NCBI GenBank assembly: GCA_913060895.1
Contig: CAJXSN010000005.1
Span: forward strand, 79,506-143,505
Length of the DNA: 64,000 nt
Origin: an uncultured Sphingomonadaceae bacterium
Lineage (GTDB): Bacteria; Pseudomonadota; Alphaproteobacteria; Sphingomonadales; Sphingomonadaceae
Direction of reading: 5' to 3'
In this document: positions 46,028 through 55,066 of the stretch, piece after piece
How positions within the stretch are numbered: the stretch's first letter is position 1
Layout: each line of letters starts with the position of its first letter
The notes under the pieces: generated by a model
Seen by the model: only the letters and a program-made list of their open reading frames with translations
Told to the model about the DNA's origin: nothing
The model's database searches: none
Made by a program: the position numbers and the translations under genes

Positions 46028-46501
46028 ATGGCAATTGCACTTCGTCTCTCCCGCGGCGGCGCGAAAAAGCGCCCCTATTACCGCATTGTGGCAGCCGACA
46101 GCCGCCGTGCCCGTGACGGGAAGTATCTGGAGCAGATCGGCATCTACAACCCGTTGCTGGCCAAGGACGATCCGGGCCGCGTGAAGCTGGACGAAGACCG
46201 CGCGAAATACTGGCTGGGCGTTGGCGCGCAGCCGAGCGACCGTGTTGCCCGCTTCCTAGATGCCGCTGGCATTCGCGAGCGTGAAGCCCGCAACAACCCG
46301 AACAAAGCGAAGCCCGGCGAAAAAGCCACCGAGCGGGCCGAGGAAAAGGCCCAGAAGGAAGCCGACGCTGCTGAAGCACTGAAGGCTGCCGAAGAAGAAG
46401 CCAAGAACGCTCCTGCCGAGGAAGAAACGAAGGCTGAAGAAACTCCCGCCGAAGAAACTGCGGCTGAAGCTCCTGCCGACGAAGAAACCAAGAGCGAATA
46501 A
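46028..46501 (+). CDS. rpsP: 30S ribosomal protein S16 with acidic C-terminal extension
   Basis: Residues 1-80 are a standard S16 ([20 protein letters not shown]..., [13 protein letters not shown]). S16 is typically 80-90 residues; this protein is 157. The additional 70 residues are almost only Ala, Glu, Lys, Pro and Thr, predicted disordered and strongly acidic, ending DEETKSE. Similar but variable tails are seen in other alphaproteobacteria. AAAGGAAAATATC precedes the ATG. It is 37 bases after ffh and 3 bases before rimM. Confidence 0.96.
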   Translation: MAIALRLSRGGAKKRPYYRIVAADSRRARDGKYLEQIGIYNPLLAKDDPGRVKLDEDRAKYWLGVGAQPSDRVARFLDAAGIREREARNNPNKAKPGEKATERAEEKAQKEADAAEALKAAEEEAKNAPAEEETKAEETPAEETAAEAPADEETKSE

Positions 46502-46504
46502 GCC

Positions 46505-47008
46505 TTGTCGAAGGAAGCGCCCGTCACCCTTGCCGCCGCCACAGGCGCGCACGGCGTGGCGGGCGAGGTCCGTCTGAAGCTTCTGGGCGATGGTTTCGAT
46601 GCGTTGAAGGCTCACAAGAGCTTTAATGATGGATCGCTGACGTTGACCAAACTGCGCAGCGACAACAAAGGCGGAGCGATTGGCCGCTTCGCCGAAATCG
46701 CGGACCGGACCGCAGCTGAAAAACTGCGCGGTACCCAGCTCAAAGTCACTCGTGAAACGCTCCCTCCGCTGGAAGAGGGCGAATATTACCATGCCGACCT
46801 GATGGGTCTGGCAGTAGTGAACGACGCTGGCGCATGCGTCGGGAAAGTTGTCGACGTCCAGAATTACGGCGCGACCGACGTGATCGAGATCAAGAAGGAC
46901 CCTGCTCCTGAAAAGGGTATGAAAACTTTCATGATTCCGATGACGAAACAGGCCGTGATCGAGTGGGACTCAGACCGCATGGTCGTTTCCTCAGCCTTCT
47001 GCGAATGA
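46505..47008 (+). CDS. rimM: 16S rRNA processing / ribosome maturation factor RimM
   Basis: Assembly factor for the 30S head that binds S19. 167 aa: N-terminal RimM domain (residues about 7-85) with GAHGVAGEVRLKL, and a C-terminal PRC-barrel starting at YYHADLMGLAV and ending with IPMTKQAVIEWD. No ATG fits; the TTG at 46505, 3 bases after rpsP stops, gives MSKEAPV and is taken as start. Translation probably continues from rpsP. Confidence 0.95.
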   Translation: MSKEAPVTLAAATGAHGVAGEVRLKLLGDGFDALKAHKSFNDGSLTLTKLRSDNKGGAIGRFAEIADRTAAEKLRGTQLKVTRETLPPLEEGEYYHADLMGLAVVNDAGACVGKVVDVQNYGATDVIEIKKDPAPEKGMKTFMIPMTKQAVIEWDSDRMVVSSAFCE

Positions 47009-47188
47009 CCGGTCAGCCTTTGCCAGCCTGCGCCATTCCATCACGTAAGCGATGGCTGTGGTCCGAGTTTATCGTAAGCACTCGCATAATGTATGGCGTT
47101 AACTGACAGAACTGGAATCGCGGTGCTGGAATGGGGCTGCGGACATGGTGCTGTTTGTCGTAGCGGAACTATCCATTAAGGAAGCTGC

Positions 47189-47461
47189 ATGATCGCTGGT
47201 TATCACTGGACCCAAGTCATCGTGATACTGATGATTGCGCTACCTTCGATCGGGCTGACCTGCGTGACATTTCGAGACAATTGGCGCAGCGGCGGCGCAA
47301 TGCTGCTGGCGGCGCTGACGATCCCGCTCGTGCCCTTTCTAATAGCTTTTCTGCTGGGTGTCAGCGGGCTGACATGGGGCGATTACACAGCGTGGTATCT
47401 CGCCGGTCTGGCGATTACCTGCTTTACTGCTGCCTTGCTTTATCTCCGTAAGCGCTCCTAA
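47189..47461 (+). CDS. Small membrane protein between rimM and trmD
   Basis: A 90-aa protein with three hydrophobic segments (about residues 7-26, 35-57 and 66-85), likely an inner-membrane protein. I do not recognise a family. AAGGAAGCTGC before the ATG is a good ribosome-binding site, and it lies 10 bases upstream of trmD, so it is probably expressed with the ribosomal operon. The rimM-trmD junction is usually tight; here 180 bases precede this gene and may hold a promoter. Confidence 0.68.
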   Translation: MIAGYHWTQVIVILMIALPSIGLTCVTFRDNWRSGGAMLLAALTIPLVPFLIAFLLGVSGLTWGDYTAWYLAGLAITCFTAALLYLRKRS

Positions 47462-47471
47462 GCGCGAGAGT

Positions 47472-48218
47472 ATGTCCTTCGCTGCCACAGTTCTGACCCT
47501 CTATCCCGAGATGTTTCCCGGGCCGCTGGGCGTCTCTCTCGCAGGGCGGGCGCTGGATCGCGGCGACTGGACCATGGAAACGGTCCAGATTCGCGACTTT
47601 GCTGTCGACAAGCACAGCAAGGTTGATGATCCTCCCTCGGGAGGTGGCGCTGGCATGGTGCTGAAAGCCAATGTGCTGGGCGCTGCGATCGACCACGCGC
47701 AGGAACGGCAACCGGGCGCGCCAGTCCTCGCCATGACACCGCGGGGCAAGCCGATCACGCAGGAGCGCATTCGCGAGTTATCGGCGGGTCCCGGTGTCAC
47801 GATAATGTGTGGCCGGTTCGAAGGCTTCGACGAACGCGTTTTTGAAGCCCGCAATATAGAGCAAATCAGTCTGGCCGATATCGTCTTGTCGGGCGGAGAA
47901 CCTGCCGCATTGGCCATACTCGATGCTTGCATTCGGCTGCTGCCGGGCGTAATGGGCGCGGCTTCTAGTGGAACCGAAGAATCCTTCGAAGAAGGGCTCC
48001 TCGAATATCCACAATATACCCGACCTCAGGAATGGGAAGGGCGCACGATCCCTGAAGTGCTGCGATCGGGGGATCATGCGAAGGTTGCGGCGTGGCGTAA
48101 AGCTGCATCGGAAACCGACACACGGTTACGCAGGCCGGACTTATGGGAGCGCTATCGGGGTGCTCGGGTCCAGTCTGCCTCTGGCGCGCGGCATGAACAT
48201 AAGGATACGGACCAGTGA
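47472..48218 (+). CDS. trmD: tRNA (guanine(37)-N1)-methyltransferase
   Basis: Methylates G37 of tRNAs with G36, preventing +1 frameshifts. SPOUT knot enzyme of 248 aa: [12 protein letters not shown] at the N terminus, GGGAGMV, the SAM-binding trefoil region [10 protein letters not shown] and [14 protein letters not shown], and the C-terminal [10 protein letters not shown]. The stop overlaps the rplS start (GTGA at 48215-48218). The identification is very secure. Confidence 0.97.
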   Translation: MSFAATVLTLYPEMFPGPLGVSLAGRALDRGDWTMETVQIRDFAVDKHSKVDDPPSGGGAGMVLKANVLGAAIDHAQERQPGAPVLAMTPRGKPITQERIRELSAGPGVTIMCGRFEGFDERVFEARNIEQISLADIVLSGGEPAALAILDACIRLLPGVMGAASSGTEESFEEGLLEYPQYTRPQEWEGRTIPEVLRSGDHAKVAAWRKAASETDTRLRRPDLWERYRGARVQSASGARHEHKDTDQ

Positions 48219-48592
48219 ATCTGATCCAGACACTCGAAGCCGAAGCGATTGATAACCTCGGTAAAGAAATTCCAGACTTCCGCGCCGGTGATACGGTGCG
48301 TGTGGGTGTGAAGGTCGTCGAAGGTACGCGTGAGCGTGTGCAGAACTTCGAAGGCGTGTGCATTGCCCGGTCGAACCGCGGTATGGGCAGCAATTTCACC
48401 GTACGCAAAATGAGCTTTGGCGAAGGCGTGGAACGTGTGTTCCCGCTGTACTCGCCCATCGTCGATAGCCTGACCGTGGTCCGCCGCGGTGTTGTGCGCC
48501 GTGCGAAACTGTATTACCTGCGTGGTCGCACCGGTAAAGCTGCACGTATCGCAGAGCGCCGCGATGTTCGTCCTGCGAAGGACGCGAAGTAG
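48215..48592 (+). CDS. rplS: 50S ribosomal protein L19
   Basis: 125 aa, located at the 30S-50S interface. Conserved blocks include [18 protein letters not shown] and the C-terminal [19 protein letters not shown]. The start is GTG at 48215, overlapping the trmD stop as GTGA, with AAGGA 9 bases upstream inside trmD. It is the last gene of the operon, followed by a hairpin terminator at 48648. Confidence 0.97.
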   Translation: MNLIQTLEAEAIDNLGKEIPDFRAGDTVRVGVKVVEGTRERVQNFEGVCIARSNRGMGSNFTVRKMSFGEGVERVFPLYSPIVDSLTVVRRGVVRRAKLYYLRGRTGKAARIAERRDVRPAKDAK

Positions 48593-48647
48593 AAATAGAA
48601 GAGCACACGCCTACGGGCGTTGCAGTCTGAAAAGACACCAAGAGAGG

Positions 48648-48680
48648 GGGCGTTCCGGTTTAGGCCGGAACGCCCTTTCT
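48648..48680 (+). terminator. Rho-independent terminator after rplS
   Basis: GGGCGTTCCGG (48648-48658) and CCGGAACGCCC (48665-48675) form an 11-bp stem with a 6-base loop, followed by TTTCT. It closes the ffh-rplS operon. Confidence 0.85.
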
Positions 48681-48696
48681 GGTTTTTAACTATGCA

Positions 48697-48942
48697 TCAC
48701 GTTGAAATATTAAGCCATTCCAGTGCGATACGGGCAACTTCTTCGGGCGCCGCGACTTGTGGGTTTTGCTCTGCGCTTAGGATATAATGATGGCGGGTAT
48801 CGGACAATTGTTCGTACCGCGCGGAAAACCACCGGTCGGAATTGACTGCCTGTTGGGAATATAACCCAGCAGCTTGTGCATAATCCGATAGCTGGAGATG
48901 CTGGCAGATCAGCTTCCAAATGTAACCGAGTCCTTGTGCCAA
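48697..48942 (-). other. Doubtful 81-codon ORF in a degenerate patch
   Basis: An open frame starting with TTG at 48942, hydrophilic, ending VARIALEWLNIST. There is no Shine-Dalgarno and an in-frame TGA lies not far upstream, so it may be the surviving end of a decayed gene rather than a real short protein; the end loosely resembles the last helix of alpha/beta hydrolases or sulfotransferases. The surrounding 48681-49149 has more A+T and no other credible gene. I would not annotate a product. Confidence 0.3.
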
Positions 48943-49149
48943 GCGTTGCCCAAAGCCGGCGCTGGTTCATGCCGTCATGGAAAAGCCAGGAGCCATCGCC
49001 AGCGGGCGTGCAGCTTCGTTCTTCCCAGAGGCATTGCAGGCTCAATCATCGCAACGATATGGCAAAAGGGGGTTTCAAACGCCTTCTCCCGCCTTTACCG
49101 CGCTGCTGTAAGGCAGGAGGGTTCCTGCACAATCATTCGGAGAAGTAAT

Positions 49150-50175
49150 TTGGGCTATCGCATAGCAGTCGTCGGAGCGACCGGAAATGTCGGACGCGAG
49201 ATGATGCAGGTCCTCGCCGAACGGGAGTTTCCGGCCGACGAAATCGCCGCCGTCGCCTCCAGCCGCAGCCACGGCACCGAAGTGGAATATGGCGACACCG
49301 GCAAAATGCTCAAATGCCGCAATATCGAGCATTTCGACTGGGCAGGTTGGGATATTGCCCTGTTTTCCGCAGGCAGTGGCCCTGCGAAGGAGTACGCGCC
49401 CAAGGCTGCTGCTGCGGGCTGCATCGTGATCGACAACAGCTCGCTGTACCGGATGGACCCCGATGTGCCGCTGATTGTGCCCGAGGTAAATCCCGACGCC
49501 ATCGACGGCTATACGAAGCGCAATATCATCGCCAATCCCAACTGCTCGACCGCGCAACTGGTCGTGGCGCTTGCCCCGCTGCACAAGGCGGCCACCATCA
49601 AGCGCGTTGTGCTTAGCACCTATCAATCGGTTTCCGGCGCCGGTAAATCGGGCATGGACGAGTTGTTCCAGCAAAGCCGCGCGATTTTTGTGGGCGATCC
49701 GGTGGAGTCTGAAACCTTCACCAAACAGATTGCCTTCAACGTCATTCCTCACATCGATGTGTTCATGGACGACGGATCGACCAAGGAAGAATGGAAGATG
49801 GTGGTCGAGACGAAGAAGATTCTCGATCCCAAGATAAAGCTGAACGCGACCTGCGTACGTGTGCCCGTATTCGTAGGCCATGCCGAGGCAGTGAATATCG
49901 AATTCGAGAAAGAACTCGGCGCCGACGCGGCAATGGACATTCTGCGTGAGGCACCGGGCATCATGCTGGTCGATAAGCGCGAGGATGGCGGATATGTAAC
50001 GCCGATTGAGGCAGCCGGTGATGGCGCGACCTATATCAGCCGTGTGCGTGAAGACCCGACGGTGGAAAACGGACTGACCCTGTGGTGCGTATCCGACAAC
50101 CTTCGCAAAGGTGCGGCGCTGAATGCCGTACAAATCGCGGAATTGTTGGGTCGGCGGCATTTGAAGAAGGGGTGA
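49150..50175 (+). CDS. asd: Aspartate-semialdehyde dehydrogenase
   Basis: Reduces aspartyl phosphate to aspartate semialdehyde for lysine/DAP, threonine and methionine. 341 aa: NADP loop VVGATGNVGREM at the N terminus, the catalytic Cys in NPNCSTAQLV, and the substrate region ATCVRVPVFVGHAE. The conserved region begins immediately at a TTG (49150), with GGAGAA 5-8 bases upstream; no ATG fits. The frame is open back to 48898 but that part is not homologous. It appears monocistronic. Confidence 0.95.
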   Translation: MGYRIAVVGATGNVGREMMQVLAEREFPADEIAAVASSRSHGTEVEYGDTGKMLKCRNIEHFDWAGWDIALFSAGSGPAKEYAPKAAAAGCIVIDNSSLYRMDPDVPLIVPEVNPDAIDGYTKRNIIANPNCSTAQLVVALAPLHKAATIKRVVLSTYQSVSGAGKSGMDELFQQSRAIFVGDPVESETFTKQIAFNVIPHIDVFMDDGSTKEEWKMVVETKKILDPKIKLNATCVRVPVFVGHAEAVNIEFEKELGADAAMDILREAPGIMLVDKREDGGYVTPIEAAGDGATYISRVREDPTVENGLTLWCVSDNLRKGAALNAVQIAELLGRRHLKKG

Positions 50176-50200
50176 CTTGCAGATTACCTGAGGGCAAGAT

Positions 50201-50854
50201 GTGCGAATGACTCTGACAGCCCAGCTTTATTTCAGTTTCCGTTCGCCCTACAGCTATCTGGCGGTGGGCAGATACCGCGCGATGGCGGTGCAGTACGATC
50301 TCGCCATTGATCTGCGCCCCGTTTGGCCTCTGGCGGTACGCCAGCCCGATTTCTTCGAGCGCAACCATCCCAACTGGCTGGGCTACACCATGCGCGATAT
50401 GATGCGGGTGGCGCAGTTTCATGGTATTCCTTTCGGCGCGCCCAATCCCGATCCGATCATCCAAAACATGGCAACCCGCACGATTGCAGCGGAGCAGCCT
50501 TATATCAAACGCATCACCCGGCTGGGTCAAGCTGCGGCGCGCCGGAACAAGGGCTTGGCGTTTGCGCATGAAGCGGGTCAACTGATCTGGGGCGGAGCAA
50601 CGGATTGGCATCTGGGCGACCATTTGGCTGGTGCAGCGACGCGGGCCGACTTGGACTTGGTCGAGCTTGAGACAGAAGCCGAACTTCATTCAGAAGCACT
50701 GGACGTAGAAATCGCGGCCAACCAGACTGCATTGGAGCAGGTCGGCCATTGGGGCGTGCCAACGCTGGTGTTCGATGATGAACCATTCTTCGGTCAGGAT
50801 CGCATCGAGATGGCCTTGTGGCGGATGGAGCAAAAAGGGCTCGAGAAGACATGA
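50201..50854 (+). CDS. DsbA-family 2-hydroxychromene-2-carboxylate isomerase-like protein
   Basis: A 217-aa protein with the thioredoxin-like DsbA/kappa-GST fold. N-terminal YFSFRSPYSYLA matches the HCCA isomerase group, where the Ser replaces the CXXC of true DsbA; the C-terminal VPTLVFDDEPFFGQDRI is the cis-Pro and substrate-side loop. HCCA isomerases act with glutathione in naphthalene degradation, but no such pathway genes are nearby, so the substrate is unknown. GTG 50201 (spacing 6 from GAGGG) or ATG 50207 may be the start. It overlaps the next gene by 4 bases. Confidence 0.83.
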   Translation: MRMTLTAQLYFSFRSPYSYLAVGRYRAMAVQYDLAIDLRPVWPLAVRQPDFFERNHPNWLGYTMRDMMRVAQFHGIPFGAPNPDPIIQNMATRTIAAEQPYIKRITRLGQAAARRNKGLAFAHEAGQLIWGGATDWHLGDHLAGAATRADLDLVELETEAELHSEALDVEIAANQTALEQVGHWGVPTLVFDDEPFFGQDRIEMALWRMEQKGLEKT

Positions 50855-51606
50855 AAACGGAACGCTTCCCCTCTTTCGATGGAACGGAGCTGGCACTTCA
50901 CCGCACCGGTTCCGGCCCGCCATTCGTTCTGCTGCACGGCCTGTTCTCCAGTGCGCAGATGAACTGGATCAAATGGGGGCATGCCGAAGCCATTGTGGCC
51001 GCTGGGTATGAAGTCTTGATGCTTGATTTTCGGGTTCATGGGGAAAGCGATGCTCCGCATGATCCGGCAAAATACCCCCAGAATGTGCTGGTGCGCGATG
51101 TAGTTGCGCTAGTCGAGCATCTGGGACTGGTCGACTATGTGCTGGGCGGGTTTTCGCTGGGTGCTCGCACATCGCTCCATGCTGTGGCGCAGGGGCTGCT
51201 GACGCCGCAGCGGCTGGTGGTCGGCGGCATGGGCATGGCCGGGCTGGGCGAATGGTCCAAGCGCAGCGGGTATTTTCTGAGGGTGATTGACGAATTCGAG
51301 AATATCCAGCGCGACGATCCGGCCTATCTCTCCATGCAGTTCCTGAAAAGTCAGGGCGTCGATCGTGTAGCGGCGCGGCTGTTGCTGCAGACATTACCAG
51401 ACATGGATGCGGCCGAATTGGAAAATGTGACGATGTCCACTCTGGTAGTGTGCGGCGATGAAGACCGCGACAATGGCAGTGCGCAGGAATTGGCTCAGTT
51501 GCTCCCAGAAGCGGACTACCGAGAAGTGCCAGGCACCCATATGTCGAGTGTGACGAAGCCCGATCTGGGGCGCGTCATTGTAGGCTGGCTTTCGGAAACC
51601 GGATGA
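50851..51606 (+). CDS. Alpha/beta-fold hydrolase
   Basis: A 251-aa alpha/beta hydrolase. Oxyanion motif LLHGLFSS near 27-34, nucleophile S102 in GGFSLGA, catalytic acid in CGDEDRD and His in VPGTHMSS. The substrate is not deducible. The ATG overlaps the preceding isomerase gene stop (ATGA, 50851-50854) and its own stop overlaps the next gene (ATGA, 51603-51606), so the three are co-translated. Confidence 0.9.
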   Translation: MKTERFPSFDGTELALHRTGSGPPFVLLHGLFSSAQMNWIKWGHAEAIVAAGYEVLMLDFRVHGESDAPHDPAKYPQNVLVRDVVALVEHLGLVDYVLGGFSLGARTSLHAVAQGLLTPQRLVVGGMGMAGLGEWSKRSGYFLRVIDEFENIQRDDPAYLSMQFLKSQGVDRVAARLLLQTLPDMDAAELENVTMSTLVVCGDEDRDNGSAQELAQLLPEADYREVPGTHMSSVTKPDLGRVIVGWLSETG

Positions 51607-52112
51607 TTTCCCGCAAGCGTTTCCTGATTTTCTGGATTGGAGGGTTGCTGGCTTTTGCAGTCGCAATCTGGCTGCATCTGCCCCTGACTATCGACGCTGT
51701 GCCAGACGGCATCACGGCGCATCAGCGTGCAGGAACGGCTGAGCGTGTGGACGAAGTACAAGCTGCGTGGAGCAAGGCCGGGGTTTACCGCGATGCGCTG
51801 ACCGCAATGCTGAGCGATCTTGGCTTTATCGCGATCTATACGTTGGGCAGCCTGCTGGGCGGGTTCTATTTTCTGCGCGGGGGAACCGGAAAAATGCGTA
51901 TTCTAGGCGCGCTTCTGGTCTTCGCTGCGCTGGTGTTCGGTGGGGCCGATTTCACCGAAACTGCCCTTCAACTCCAGCAACTGACAGCGGGGCAGGGCGA
52001 TAATGCAAAAGCTGCGCTTGCCGCTGCCATGTACTGGCCCAAGGCTTTCGGTTTCATTGCTTGTTTCGTGCTGCCGATCATCGGCCTGGTGATGGAACGC
52101 CGTGCTGCTTGA
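51603..52112 (+). CDS. Four-helix membrane protein of unknown function
   Basis: A 169-aa protein with hydrophobic segments near residues 7-24, 71-90, 97-115 and 147-163 and a hydrophilic loop between the first two. No family recognised. It overlaps the alpha/beta hydrolase stop by 4 bases and precedes the M2 peptidase gene by 66 bases, so it probably belongs to the same transcript. Confidence 0.75.
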   Translation: MISRKRFLIFWIGGLLAFAVAIWLHLPLTIDAVPDGITAHQRAGTAERVDEVQAAWSKAGVYRDALTAMLSDLGFIAIYTLGSLLGGFYFLRGGTGKMRILGALLVFAALVFGGADFTETALQLQQLTAGQGDNAKAALAAAMYWPKAFGFIACFVLPIIGLVMERRAA

Positions 52113-52178
52113 TTAAGCGCGCGGCCAAGTGCATTCCGGTATCAATAGAAACTGATTACCATAAAGGGATTGCCGCTC

Positions 52179-54032
52179 ATGAAATTCGCATCCGTCGCGC
52201 TTGGCGCACTCGCCATTTCGCTTGCTTCGCCTGCTCTGGCCGATGGCCATACAGAGCATTCCGCTTCGATGGAGACCAACGCCGAATTTTTAATGACTCC
52301 GCAGGGTGCAGCAAACTGGGTCGCGATGGTCGAGAAGGATATGTACGACTTTTCCGTTGAGGCGGGCCGGGTGTATTGGGTCAATGCGACCTATCTGACG
52401 CAGGATACCGATGCGATGGCGGCGGCTGTCGGCGCAGAGGGTACTGAGAAGAGCGTCAATTATGCTTTGGAAGCAGCGAAGTACGCGACTGTGCCTGGTT
52501 TGAATGCGGAAGTCGCGCGCAAACTGGATATGCTGCGCAACGGCATTGTCCTGCCAGCCCCTACCACGCAAGGTGCAGCGACCGAGCTGAATGAGATCGC
52601 CACCCGTCTGAACAGCCAGTACGGCAGGGGGATGGGCACGCTGAACGGTCAACCGATCAACGGCTCTGACATCGAAGCGGAAATGGGCAATATCGAACGT
52701 ACCCCTGCCGAACTCGCCGAAATGTGGTCCAGCTGGCACACGCAGGTCGGCGCGCCGATGAAGAACGATTACGCGCGCATGGTGGACATCGCCAATCAGG
52801 GCGCAGCGGAACTGGGTTTCAGCGATACTGGCGCGATGTGGCGCTCGGGCTACGATATGCCGCCCGAGGAATTCTCCGCCGAACTTGAGCGGATGTGGCA
52901 GGAAGTCGCGCCGCTTTACCAGTCGCTTCATACTTACGTCCGCACCAAGCTGAACGAGAAGCATGGCGATGCGGTGCAGCCTGCCACAGGGCCGATCCGT
53001 GCCGACCTGCTGGGCAACATGTGGGCGCAGGAATGGGGTAATATATATCCGTTGGTCGCGCCGGATGGTGCTGGCGACATTGGCTATGATCTGACCGATC
53101 TGATCGAAGCGAAGGGCTATAGCGAAGTCGATATGGTCAAGGTGGGGGAGCAGTTCTTCAGCTCACTCGGATTCGAGCCGCTGCCTGATACTTTTTACGA
53201 ACGCAGCCTGTTTACCAAGCCGGCCGACCGCGACGTGGTGTGCCATGCCAGCGCATGGGATCTGGATAACAAGGACGATATCCGCATTAAGATGTGCATC
53301 AAGCGCAATGCGGACGACTTCACTACGATCCACCACGAACTTGGGCACAACTATTACCAGCGGGCCTATAACGAGCAGGACTATCTGCACCTCAACGGGG
53401 CCAATGACGGGTTCCATGAAGCAATCGGAGACATGATCGCCCTGTCTATTACGCCGGAATATCTGGTGCAGATCGATATGCTCGATCGTGCGGACGTTCC
53501 GGGTGCCGACAAGGATATCGGCCTGCTGCTGCGTCAGGCGATGGACAAGATCGCGTTCCTTCCGTTCGGTCTGCTGGTCGACAAATGGCGCTGGGGCGTG
53601 TTCGACGGTTCGATTACGCCCGATACCTACAACAGTGCATGGCATGAATTGAAGGAAGAGTATCAGGGGATTACGCCGCCGACCGGGCGCCCCGCCGATG
53701 CTTTCGACCCTGGCGCGAAGTATCACATTCCGGGCAACACACCCTACACGCGGTATTTTCTAGCGCGCATCCTGCAGTTCCAGTTCTACAAGGCGGCCTG
53801 CGATCAGGCAGGATGGGAAGGGCCGCTGCATCGCTGCAGCTTTTACGGCAATGAAGATGTTGGCAACAACCTGAATGCGATGCTGGAAATGGGCGCGAGC
53901 AAGCCGTGGCCCGACGCGCTGGAAGCCTTCACCGGCAGCCGCGAAATGAGCGGCGCTGCCCTGGTCGAATACTTCGCCCCGCTAAAGGCATGGCTGGACG
54001 AGCAGAACGAGGGCGTGGAAGCGGGCTGGTGA
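52179..54032 (+). CDS. M2 family metallopeptidase (angiotensin-converting-enzyme homologue)
   Basis: A 617-aa secreted zinc dipeptidyl carboxypeptidase of family M2, the bacterial relatives of ACE. A Sec signal peptide of about 21 residues (ASPALA-DGH) sends it to the periplasm. The zinc site is HHELGH (H386, E387, H390) with the third ligand E414 in GFHEAIGD; YNEQDYLHLNGANDGFHEA is strongly ACE-like. ATG 52179 is chosen because AAGGGA lies 9 bases upstream; TTG 52170 would leave no spacing. The stop overlaps the GTG of the next gene (54029-54032). It likely trims dipeptides from periplasmic peptides; natural substrates are unknown. Confidence 0.93.
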   Translation: MKFASVALGALAISLASPALADGHTEHSASMETNAEFLMTPQGAANWVAMVEKDMYDFSVEAGRVYWVNATYLTQDTDAMAAAVGAEGTEKSVNYALEAAKYATVPGLNAEVARKLDMLRNGIVLPAPTTQGAATELNEIATRLNSQYGRGMGTLNGQPINGSDIEAEMGNIERTPAELAEMWSSWHTQVGAPMKNDYARMVDIANQGAAELGFSDTGAMWRSGYDMPPEEFSAELERMWQEVAPLYQSLHTYVRTKLNEKHGDAVQPATGPIRADLLGNMWAQEWGNIYPLVAPDGAGDIGYDLTDLIEAKGYSEVDMVKVGEQFFSSLGFEPLPDTFYERSLFTKPADRDVVCHASAWDLDNKDDIRIKMCIKRNADDFTTIHHELGHNYYQRAYNEQDYLHLNGANDGFHEAIGDMIALSITPEYLVQIDMLDRADVPGADKDIGLLLRQAMDKIAFLPFGLLVDKWRWGVFDGSITPDTYNSAWHELKEEYQGITPPTGRPADAFDPGAKYHIPGNTPYTRYFLARILQFQFYKAACDQAGWEGPLHRCSFYGNEDVGNNLNAMLEMGASKPWPDALEAFTGSREMSGAALVEYFAPLKAWLDEQNEGVEAGW

Positions 54033-55066
54033 GGGCGCACGCTCCATTTGCCCTGCTGGCATTTCTGGGCCTGCCCGGGTGCGCTGCGGTGGGCGATACG
54101 CAGCGCGTGCCCTCTGCTGCCACCGAAGCTACCGGCACGCTGTTTGTCGCCAACAAGTTCGGCAATTCGCTGTCGCAGATCGACCTTGCGACCGGACGAG
54201 AGCTTCGCCGTATCGATGCCTGTGCCAATCCGCATGAACTGGCGACGTCTCCTGATGGGCAGCATGTAGCGCTCGCCTGCTATGGGGGAACGCGGCTCGA
54301 CCTTTTCCGCACCGACACGCTGGAGCGGGTGAAAAGCATCGAGCTGGGTGACAACGCTCGTCCGCATGGAATTGTGTGGCACACCAACGGGGACCTTTAC
54401 TCTACAGCGGAAGGCCGCAAATCGGTGTTCTGGGTTCGCAATCCGTTAGAGAAGGCGGAAACCTTCGAATACGGAACGGGCAAAGTGGGCAGCCACATGC
54501 TTGCCGTTTCGCCTGACGGCAATCATGCGTGGACAACCGATATCGGGTCAAAAACAGTAACGCTTGTCGATCTGAAAACCCGCCGCGCCCCCCATTCGGT
54601 GGAGGTCGGCATGGAACCCGAAGGGATTGCGCTGACATCCGGCGGGAAGACCCTGTGGGTGTCTGCGCGTGGTTCCGACAGGGCATTTGCGCTTGATCCC
54701 GTGACGCTGGAGATACGCAGCGAAGTTGCTACCGGAGGTTTTCCCTTACGCATTGCGATACGCCCGCAGGGCGATGTGGCAGTCACTTCCGATCTAAGCG
54801 ATGCAACGCTCAGCGTGATCGACCTAGCGACAGGAAAACTGGTCCGGACGATTACAATCGATGATCGCGCAAATGCCCAAACCCGCTTACAGGTTACCAT
54901 TCTGTGGGCGCCTGATGGGGAGCGCATCTATGTCGCGGAAACAGGTACGGACACCGTTGCCGAGGTGGAGTATCGTTCCGGTAAAGTCCTCCGGCGGATT
55001 TCTACCGGCGACGGAGGAGACGGGTTGGGAATCATTGCAGCGGCGCCGAAAATTTCTGGCAAATGA
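54029..55066 (+). CDS. YVTN/YncE-type beta-propeller lipoprotein
   Basis: A 345-aa protein starting with GTG at 54029, overlapping the M2 peptidase stop as GTGA. A lipoprotein signal ends with LPGC (Cys18). The mature part shows repeated blades of the 40-residue YVTN type: GTLFVANKFGNSLSQIDL, HAWTTDIGSKTVTLVDL, GDVAVTSDLSDATLSVIDL and RIYVAETGTDTVAEV. Such propellers bind proteins or ligands and rarely act as enzymes. Being co-translated with a periplasmic peptidase suggests a shared envelope task. The ORF upstream of the GTG is the peptidase in another frame. Confidence 0.87.
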   Translation: MRAHAPFALLAFLGLPGCAAVGDTQRVPSAATEATGTLFVANKFGNSLSQIDLATGRELRRIDACANPHELATSPDGQHVALACYGGTRLDLFRTDTLERVKSIELGDNARPHGIVWHTNGDLYSTAEGRKSVFWVRNPLEKAETFEYGTGKVGSHMLAVSPDGNHAWTTDIGSKTVTLVDLKTRRAPHSVEVGMEPEGIALTSGGKTLWVSARGSDRAFALDPVTLEIRSEVATGGFPLRIAIRPQGDVAVTSDLSDATLSVIDLATGKLVRTITIDDRANAQTRLQVTILWAPDGERIYVAETGTDTVAEVEYRSGKVLRRISTGDGGDGLGIIAAAPKISGK

